Part shown: piece after piece, positions 30,883-36,995 of the stretch
Layout: each line of letters starts with the position of its first letter
Position numbering within the stretch: the stretch's first letter is position 1
From: an uncultured Pseudanabaenaceae cyanobacterium
GTDB lineage: Bacteria; Cyanobacteriota; Cyanobacteriia; PCC-9006; JAAUQQ01
Length of the DNA: 36,995 nt
Direction of reading: 5' to 3'
Assembly: GCA_937949725.1 (NCBI GenBank)
Contig: CALECT010000065.1
Location: 1-36,995, forward strand
Translations under genes and position numbers: made by a program
The notes under the pieces: generated by a model
Told to the model about the DNA's origin: nothing
The model's database searches: none
What the model saw: only the letters and a program-made list of their open reading frames with translations

Positions 30883-33800
30883 ATGACTTACGCTGCCGCT
30901 GAATTGCTAGTAATTGATAGTCGTGTTGCAGACTATCCGCAGTTACTGGAGGGAGTAGCTTCGGATGTGGAAGTGCTACTACTGCAAGCAAATGATGACG
31001 CGATCTCAAAAATCACTAATACCATTGCGAAACTGCCTGAGCTAAAGGCATTACACATCGTTTCCCATGGTGCTCCAGGGTGTTTATACATTGGTCAGCA
31101 GTCGTTAGAACTCAACAATCTGCTGTCTCATCGTAAAGAGATAAAAACCTGGTCTGTACCTGAGATTTTGCTATACGGCTGCAATGTAGCTTTAGGAGAT
31201 GCAGGAAGTGAATTTGTTGAGCAGCTAGCTGAGTTGACCCAAGCCAAAGTTGCTGCATCTACATCCCCGATTGGCAGTGCAGCTCTAGGCGGCAACTGGG
31301 AACTGGATCAGCAGTTGGGTCAGGTTGAAAGTTCGGCAGTATTTGCCCCAGAGATGCAGCAGCAGTACAGTTATATACTAGCTGATTACTGGGTACAAAC
31401 TAATGAAGATGAGGTCAGCGACAATGGCCTACTTTCGCTGCGAGAGGCTGTTCTAGCGGTCAATCAGAATGGTGATATTAACAATCGGATTTTCCTTCAA
31501 GGTGGTCAGACCTATAGTTTATCTAGTACAGGAATTGATGATGATTTTTCCGGCGATTTAGATCTTCGACATAGTGGGAACCTCACTATTCAGAGTGTTG
31601 GGAGTAGTAGAGCACTAATTGATGGAAATGGTGCTGATCGGATTCTTGAGATATTCACTTCTGAGGCCTTTGAAGGAGACAATATAACTAATCTTGCAGG
31701 TATCGAGATAATTGGAGTAGGTAGTCTAGAAGCACTAAAATTTTCAACTGGTGGTCGTGTTGAATCAGATAACAGAACGACGACACTAAACATTCAAGAC
31801 AGTCACTTTTCAGGTAGAGTAGGTACTGATTCACGTAAGGCCAGCTTCATTTCTGCTAGCTCGCTAGACAATCTATGGATCGACAATACTGATTTTATTG
31901 GAGACTTAAGCCCTAGTAATAGAGGCAAGGGCATTGAAATCATACAGCTAGATGGGAACTTAACTGTCTCCGATAGTGAATTCCTAAACAATTCCAATGC
32001 GATTGATATTAGCTCTGTAAAAGGGGATGTCAATGTTTCCAACAGCAATTTTCAGAACAACCAATCTAATAACAATGATACTGCCGGAATTGATGCCTTT
32101 GCAGTAGATGGTGACTTTACTGTTCTTGGCAGTAGCTTCCAGGACAATTTCGGAGAGCGTAGCACTGGTGCAATATCCATCTCTAATTTAGGTGGGAGCT
32201 TCACTCTCACGGATAGTTTGATGGAGGGAAATAGATCAGCTGGTCTCAGTGGTACTGGTGGAGTTGACTTATTCGATGTCGAGGGTAATATAACTATTTC
32301 GAATAGTACATTTGAGAATAATATTGGAGAGAGTGGAGCTGGCGCAATTGATGTTTTCAACTTTCGAGGGAACCTTACTCTTGCGGATAGTATATTTGAC
32401 GGTAATCGCTCAAATGGTCCCAATGCTGGTGGAATTGAGGTAGGAACAATTGAGGGTGAAGGAAACGTCACTATTGCTAATACCGTATTTCAGAATAACC
32501 AATCGGAGCGCGGAGATGGTGCAATTGATGTTTCTAGCATAGGTGGAAATTTCAATATTTCCAGTAGTGTATTCGAGGATAATCAGTCAAACGGTTCTGG
32601 TGTTGGTGCGGCAAATATTGGATTTGTTTCTGGGAATTCAACTATTTCTGAGAGTAGTTTTACGAATAATCAATCAGAAAATGGAGATGGCGCAGTCAGC
32701 CTCTTTTTGGTTGAAGGAGTTACAAATATTTCCGATAGCATAATTGCAAATAATCGTTCAAATGGTTTCGGAGTTGGTGGAATTGATGTCTTCATTGGTG
32801 AAGGCTCTGAAGGGGATTTCAGCATTGCAGACAGCACGATCTCAAATAATTTTTCTGATGGGCGAATAGATGGAGTCAATATTTTTCTTGGTGAAGGAGT
32901 GAATGATGGAGATATAAGTATTTCAAATAGCACTATTGTCGCAAGTTCCAATGATGATGAGACAGTAAGAATAAGCAGTGTCAATGCTGTTGACCTAATT
33001 CCTCGTATCTCAAATTCTACTTTTGTGGGGGATTTGTCAGCACCATTTCTTCCTGGAGCTACGATCTCCAGCAGTATATTTTTCAACCCCAACCCCAATG
33101 CACTTGGTTGGAATTTATCAGGAGTTACATCTAGCGGTAATAATTTAATTAATGTCGCGAACAATACGACTCCATTCTTGAATGGCTCTAGCGATGGAGA
33201 CATTGTAGGAACGATTGAGAATCCTATCAATCCTATGCTAGGGCCACTGCAAGACAATGGTGGTCCAACACCAACGATGGCATTACTCTTCGGTAGTCCA
33301 GCAGTAAATGCTGGCAGTATTTCTAACGCCAATATCCTGTCAACGGATCAGCGTGGCGAAGCAAGAATACAACAAGGGCAAGCTGATATTGGAGCTTATG
33401 AATCACCTTTCCAGCGTCCTCCTGAAGTTGAGGTTTTAGGTAATAACATACCCATTCTTGATGGCGATCTTCAGGTAAGAGTTGAAGACGGAACAGCTAT
33501 TGGAGTCATTAACCCAGGCGAAACTCTAAATCAAACCTTCACAGTTCGGAACCTTGGAGAATTACCCTTAGTCCTAAGCAATTTAAGGCTTTCTCAACTA
33601 GTTGGTGACTTTCCTGTCAATTTCTCTTTAATCGAGGGTTTTGATAGAACGGTACTACAAGAGAATGAAACAACCACTTTCACAGTTCAGCTTATCGCAG
33701 CCTCTGAAGATGAGTTTAATGATGGATTTACATTAGCAGCCACTACTGAGACGGTTTTGTTTAACACAAATGACCCTGATGAAAGTCTGTTCGATTTTGT

Positions 33801-34884
33801 CGTTGGTGGTGGGGCAGTTCCAGGCAATGCACGTCCTCTTTTAGAGACTCCTATCACGGATCAAGTGGTGCAAAATGACCTCACGGGAGCCTATACGGTT
33901 AACTTCACCATTCCCAGCGACACCTTCAGTGACCCCGATGGAGACATTCTTACTTACACAGCAACGCTAGATGATGGCAGCCCATTACCCAGTTGGCTCT
34001 CTCTCAACGAAAACTCGGGTACATTTAGTGGGATTTCCTCAGATATCACTCCCCTATCCGTTCAAGTCACTGCAACAGACCCTAGCGGCGAAACCGTCAC
34101 TGATGAATTTGATTTCTCCTTCACAACTTCATTCATCGGCACATCAGGTCGCGACACAATTATTGCCACCGAAGGCGTAGATTTTATTCAAGGCTTAGGC
34201 AATAAAGACAATATCCAAGGACTAGGCGGAAACGACATCATCGAAGGGGGTGGCGGCATTGACACCATCGAAGGCGGGGATGGCGATGACCTCATCTTCG
34301 GCGGCGAGAACTCGGATGCTGATACTGATAAGTCCAACGACATCATCTTTGGCGGCGCTGGCAATGACACCCTAGTAGGGGGTAATGGCAAAGACCAACT
34401 CTTTGGCGGAGATGGTGACGACCTTTTGATTGGAGAATTTCTCTCCGGTCAAGACGGCACTCTCACAGTGGATATCCTAGACGGTGGAGCTGGCAATGAC
34501 ACCATCATTGGGGGAGCAGGCGTTGACTTTATAACTGGCGGCGACGGCGACGACATTCTGATTGGGGGTGCTGGCTCTGACAGGATGAGTGGCGGCGCTG
34601 GAGCAGATATCTACATCTACAACGCGATTTCGGAATATAACGACATCATTGCTGACTTTGATGTGACCGAAGACAAGATTGACATGAGTGCGATCTTCAA
34701 TAACAACCCAGATTACGCAGTGAGCGATATCTTCAACACCTATCTTGCATTCCGCCAACGGGGCAGCCGCACAGAGGTAAGGTTTGACTTTGATGGGGAC
34801 AATGGGAATCGCGTTTTCCAGACCTTCGCAAAGCTAGACAATGTTGATGCCACAACGATCACCGCAGATAACTTTATCTTCTAG
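30883..34884 (+). CDS. Large secreted DUF4347 / beta-helix / RTX-repeat protein
   Basis: A 1333-residue exoprotein. Residues 1-165 are a DUF4347 domain with VSHGAPGCLYIG and LYGCNVALGDAGSEF. About 180-830 form a right-handed beta-helix with repeats of type ISNSTFENN..S..GAIDVF, ending in the DNGGPTPTMALLFGSPAVNAG block common to such passenger-like proteins. A choice-of-anchor-like segment (GETLNQTFTVRNLGELPLVLSNLRL) and an Ig/cadherin-like domain (PSWLSLNENSGTFSGI) follow. The C-terminal 240 residues contain RTX nonapeptides (GGAGNDTL, GGDGDDIL), which bind Ca and mark type I secretion. There is no Sec signal, as expected. The role is probably surface or matrix adhesion. Its codon use and AT content differ from nearby core genes in the beta-helix part. 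Confidence 0.93.
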   Translation: MTYAAAELLVIDSRVADYPQLLEGVASDVEVLLLQANDDAISKITNTIAKLPELKALHIVSHGAPGCLYIGQQSLELNNLLSHRKEIKTWSVPEILLYGCNVALGDAGSEFVEQLAELTQAKVAASTSPIGSAALGGNWELDQQLGQVESSAVFAPEMQQQYSYILADYWVQTNEDEVSDNGLLSLREAVLAVNQNGDINNRIFLQGGQTYSLSSTGIDDDFSGDLDLRHSGNLTIQSVGSSRALIDGNGADRILEIFTSEAFEGDNITNLAGIEIIGVGSLEALKFSTGGRVESDNRTTTLNIQDSHFSGRVGTDSRKASFISASSLDNLWIDNTDFIGDLSPSNRGKGIEIIQLDGNLTVSDSEFLNNSNAIDISSVKGDVNVSNSNFQNNQSNNNDTAGIDAFAVDGDFTVLGSSFQDNFGERSTGAISISNLGGSFTLTDSLMEGNRSAGLSGTGGVDLFDVEGNITISNSTFENNIGESGAGAIDVFNFRGNLTLADSIFDGNRSNGPNAGGIEVGTIEGEGNVTIANTVFQNNQSERGDGAIDVSSIGGNFNISSSVFEDNQSNGSGVGAANIGFVSGNSTISESSFTNNQSENGDGAVSLFLVEGVTNISDSIIANNRSNGFGVGGIDVFIGEGSEGDFSIADSTISNNFSDGRIDGVNIFLGEGVNDGDISISNSTIVASSNDDETVRISSVNAVDLIPRISNSTFVGDLSAPFLPGATISSSIFFNPNPNALGWNLSGVTSSGNNLINVANNTTPFLNGSSDGDIVGTIENPINPMLGPLQDNGGPTPTMALLFGSPAVNAGSISNANILSTDQRGEARIQQGQADIGAYESPFQRPPEVEVLGNNIPILDGDLQVRVEDGTAIGVINPGETLNQTFTVRNLGELPLVLSNLRLSQLVGDFPVNFSLIEGFDRTVLQENETTTFTVQLIAASEDEFNDGFTLAATTETVLFNTNDPDESLFDFVVGGGAVPGNARPLLETPITDQVVQNDLTGAYTVNFTIPSDTFSDPDGDILTYTATLDDGSPLPSWLSLNENSGTFSGISSDITPLSVQVTATDPSGETVTDEFDFSFTTSFIGTSGRDTIIATEGVDFIQGLGNKDNIQGLGGNDIIEGGGGIDTIEGGDGDDLIFGGENSDADTDKSNDIIFGGAGNDTLVGGNGKDQLFGGDGDDLLIGEFLSGQDGTLTVDILDGGAGNDTIIGGAGVDFITGGDGDDILIGGAGSDRMSGGAGADIYIYNAISEYNDIIADFDVTEDKIDMSAIFNNNPDYAVSDIFNTYLAFRQRGSRTEVRFDFDGDNGNRVFQTFAKLDNVDATTITADNFIF

Positions 34885-34926
34885 TTGGTGTTCTGCTCCC
34901 TAGGGCAAATCAGAGACTGAATATTG

Positions 34927-34964
34927 AAAAAGCCGCTGTAGGAGACCTTCTGCAGCGGCTTTTT
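34927..34964. terminator. Bidirectional terminator between convergent genes
   Basis: 15-base arms (34927-34941, 34950-34964) starting with AAAAAGCCGCTG and ending with CAGCGGCTTTTT, one U-G pair, 8-nt loop. A- and T-runs at the two ends let it stop both the exoprotein gene and the M23 peptidase gene. Confidence 0.9.
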
Positions 34965-34987
34965 CCGATTTTTTCACGGGAAATATC

Positions 34988-36211
34988 CTAAAGGTACCCC
35001 TTGGGATCAACGGGCTCGCCATTCTCGCGTACCTCAAAGTGCAAGTGCGGCCCCGTCGAGAGCCCCGTCGAGCCAGACAGCGCCACCACCTGCCCTGCCT
35101 TCACCTGCTGCCCCTCATAAACCTTCACCTCATTATTGTGACCATAGAGGCTCGTGACGCCACCGCCATGGTCGATGATCACGGCATAACCATAACCGCC
35201 ATACCAATCTGCATAGATGACTGTGCCGCCGCCTGTGGAGACGACGGGGGTGTCGTAGTCGATCGCAAAATCCAGCCCCCCATGGAACCGCTGGGTGCCC
35301 AACACCGGATGGGTTCGCCAGCCAAAATCACTACTCATCGGCCCTGCTGCGGGCAACCGGAACGGCCCCCGACCAATGCCCGGAATGCCGGAATTGGCAG
35401 CAGCCCGCTCGGCTAGCTTTTGCTGAATCAGCAGGGTCAAACTTTGCGAGTCTCGCTGGAGTTGGTCCTGGGCTGAAGCGATCGCTTGCTCGTTCTGCTT
35501 CAACAACTGAGCCAAGGTCTCCTGGCTCTGCTTTTTCTCCTCCAATGTCGCCTTCTCACTCAGCAACTTCTGACGCAATAAGGCCATGCCCGTCTTCTGA
35601 TCGGCGACAGTGGAGCGTTGGGCTTCTACTTCCACCGCCTGGGCTGCGATCGCGGCGAGCTGGGCGCGATCGCGTTCAAATAGCTTGGTCAGAAAGTACT
35701 GCCGCTCCAACAGTTGTGTCAGCGACTCACTTTGCAACAGCACGGCCCAGCCCTTAAGACTTTGTTGACGCTGCAACACTTGCAGCCTCGCTACGGTGGC
35801 GCTGCGCTGATTCTCAAAAGTACCTTGGGATTCGAGCAGCTTAACTTCCAGAGATTTGAGGAAGGCATCGGCCTCCTGGAGCTGAGCCTGATTGTCTTGG
35901 AGCTTACTATCGGTCGTTTGAAGACTCTTTTGCAGGTCGAGCAAATTGCCCTGGGCATCTGCCTGGGCTTTGCGCAGGCGCTCTTTGGCTTCTTCTAAGG
36001 CCTTTTGCTGTTGGTTAACTTGCTCCTGCTGGGCTTCAAGCTGATTGAGGTTCGGAGCTTGGGCCTGGCTAACGGGGGAACCCAAGAATTGCCAGCACAA
36101 CAATATTAAGGCGCAGCACAAAGCCAGTCCACCGCGACGCAGCCAAGTGGGGATGGAGGGGCGAGCTTTGGCGCGAGGTTTATTAGATTGAGGGGAAGTC
36201 AGATGCTGCAT
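34988..36211 (-). CDS. M23-family peptidoglycan peptidase with coiled coil (EnvC/NlpD-like)
   Basis: A 407-residue protein starting at the ATG at 36211; a TTG at 36226 would add five residues. An N-terminal signal/anchor (LALCCALILLCWQFLGSPVSQAQA) is followed by a long coiled coil rich in Gln/Glu/Leu (about residues 50-245) and a C-terminal LytM domain. Zinc/catalytic motifs are intact: HGGLDFAIDYDTPV, YGHNNEV and GPHLHFEVRENGEPVDP. Such proteins cleave peptide cross-links, or activate amidases when motifs are lost; here the motifs argue for an active enzyme in cell division or wall remodelling. It follows the TetR gene by 26 bp and may be co-transcribed with it. Confidence 0.93.
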   Translation of the reverse strand: MQHLTSPQSNKPRAKARPSIPTWLRRGGLALCCALILLCWQFLGSPVSQAQAPNLNQLEAQQEQVNQQQKALEEAKERLRKAQADAQGNLLDLQKSLQTTDSKLQDNQAQLQEADAFLKSLEVKLLESQGTFENQRSATVARLQVLQRQQSLKGWAVLLQSESLTQLLERQYFLTKLFERDRAQLAAIAAQAVEVEAQRSTVADQKTGMALLRQKLLSEKATLEEKKQSQETLAQLLKQNEQAIASAQDQLQRDSQSLTLLIQQKLAERAAANSGIPGIGRGPFRLPAAGPMSSDFGWRTHPVLGTQRFHGGLDFAIDYDTPVVSTGGGTVIYADWYGGYGYAVIIDHGGGVTSLYGHNNEVKVYEGQQVKAGQVVALSGSTGLSTGPHLHFEVRENGEPVDPKGYL

Positions 36212-36237
36212 GGGTCGGGATAGCAATGGATGACGCC

Positions 36238-36828
36238 CTAAGCCTCAGTACCCGGCGGAATAATCAAGTCTATAAGACTGTCTACCAAGCGATCGCGTTC
36301 TAAGGGGAGCAATTCCTTTCCGTTGAGTAGTTCCTGGACCAAAGCAAAGTGAACTAGGGCTCCGAAAAAGACGCGAGCAACTGCTTCAGGGTCCTTCACG
36401 ACCACAAGGGGATTCTCTGAGAGGTAAGTCGTCAGCCACTGAAGAGCAGGTTGAATAAAGGCTTCGATAAACGTTTTGCTGATGTAGGGAAAACGCTCCG
36501 ACTCGCCAATGAGCATGCGCTGAAAGGCTCGAAACTCCTGATCCTCAGACTTCTCTTCTAGAAAATGTAAGGACAAGTTGCGCAGAAATTTTCTGGGATC
36601 TGCGGATTGCTCTTTGGGAACTTCAAAGACCTGAAAGCGCTGTTGAGCAAGCTGTTCAACAATGGCTTTAAAGAGACCTTCTTTACCTTGAAAGTGGCTA
36701 TAAATCGTTGCCTTAGACACCCCTGCATTCGCAGCGATGCGGTCCACCGTAGCCCCAGCGAAGCCCTGACTCAGGAACTCTTGCCGAGCCCCCTCCAGGA
36801 TCTGCTTAGTTTTTAACGGACTCGCCAT
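36238..36828 (-). CDS. TetR/AcrR-family transcriptional regulator
   Basis: A 196-residue repressor. The N-terminal helix-turn-helix reads ILEGARQEFLSQGFAGATVDRIAANAGVSKATIYSHFQGKEGLFKAIVE, a clear TetR signature, followed by an all-helical ligand domain (LHFLEEKSEDQEFRAFQRMLIGES, FIEAFIQPALQWLTTYL). I chose the ATG at 36828; a TTG at 36864 would add 12 non-conserved residues. A 19-bp palindrome 131 bp upstream is the likely operator. The usual arrangement, a divergent efflux or membrane gene under its control, would lie beyond the window end. Confidence 0.93.
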   Translation of the reverse strand: MASPLKTKQILEGARQEFLSQGFAGATVDRIAANAGVSKATIYSHFQGKEGLFKAIVEQLAQQRFQVFEVPKEQSADPRKFLRNLSLHFLEEKSEDQEFRAFQRMLIGESERFPYISKTFIEAFIQPALQWLTTYLSENPLVVVKDPEAVARVFFGALVHFALVQELLNGKELLPLERDRLVDSLIDLIIPPGTEA

Positions 36829-36959
36829 GGGCAAAAGTAATTCCGGAACCAGCGAAGAAGCCAACGGGACAAGCCATCACAGCCCCACCCTAGACATCGT
36901 AAGGGATTGAGCTACTCCTCCCCAAGCAGAGGAGGAATCCCTCTAGCAATGCATTGGCA

Positions 36960-36978
36960 AAACTAAACGGTTTAGTTT
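36960..36978. promoter_or_regulatory. Probable TetR operator palindrome
   Basis: AAACTAAACGGTTTAGTTT is a perfect palindrome about a central G (9+1+9). Its size and TAAAC..GTTTA core are typical of TetR/AcrR operators. It overlaps an AT-rich promoter-like stretch (TTTAGTTTATATTC) and lies in the spacer upstream of the TetR gene. Confidence 0.65.
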
Positions 36979-36995
36979 ATATTCAGATTAACTGA

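Noticed and set aside
32052..33332. Long antisense open frames within the beta-helix exoprotein gene
   Set aside because: They mirror the repeat-rich coding strand; the plus-strand product has clear domains throughout.

Overview
The window is chromosomal DNA of a cyanobacterium. The evidence is a photosystem II operon (psbE-psbF-psbL-psbJ) preceded by rubredoxin and the PSII assembly factor Ycf48, the NDH-1 genes ndhC-ndhK-ndhJ, a phylloquinone (men) pathway cluster, an ssl1498-type small light-harvesting-like protein, and many copies of the HIP1 octamer GCGATCGC. The genus cannot be fixed from sequence alone.

Layout. 1-1184 (minus): ndhC, ndhK and the start of ndhJ, joined by 4-8 bp overlaps. 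1525-4375 (plus): rubA, ycf48, then psbEFLJ, ending in a perfect 19-bp hairpin terminator. 4502-8259 (minus): a stand-alone DUF4347 protein, a long acidic cyanobacterial protein of unknown function and the ssl1498-like gene. 8416-14849: menF (minus) and, divergently, menA-menC-menE (plus) as an overlapping chain. The roughly 1-kb spacer between them holds a perfect 21-bp hairpin and a wrecked cytochrome P450 gene. An AllA-family gene converges on menE with a 4-bp overlap. 15829-18870 is a NACHT NTPase with a pentapeptide-repeat C-terminus. 19000-20830 holds two copies of a cassette (5' hairpin, small secreted protein, terminator) around an unrelated small gene. 21160-22202 (minus) is infC followed by menI. 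22585-27131 (minus) is a four-gene ABC/Gld-like operon. 27409-30226 holds small unknown genes and an EamA transporter. 30227-30406 contains a MITE-like inverted repeat set directly against a start codon. 30883-34884 encodes a 1333-residue secreted DUF4347/beta-helix/RTX protein. 34988-36828 (minus) holds an M23 peptidase and a TetR regulator, with a 19-bp palindrome at the window edge that is probably the regulator's operator.

How it works together. The first third serves photosynthetic electron transport (NDH-1, PSII assembly and cytochrome b559). menF, menC, menE, menI and menA together supply the photosystem I quinone; menD, menH, menB and the final methyltransferase are outside the window. 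The second half is accessory: a STAND-type NTPase, duplicated secreted peptides, a repeat-rich exoprotein, inverted repeats and orphan genes. Points most worth a second look are the duplicated peptide cassettes with a preserved leader hairpin, the DnaA-box cluster inside menE, the two DUF4347 proteins (one lacking the conserved His), the P450 relic, the NACHT-pentapeptide protein, and the inverted-repeat element at 30227-30343.
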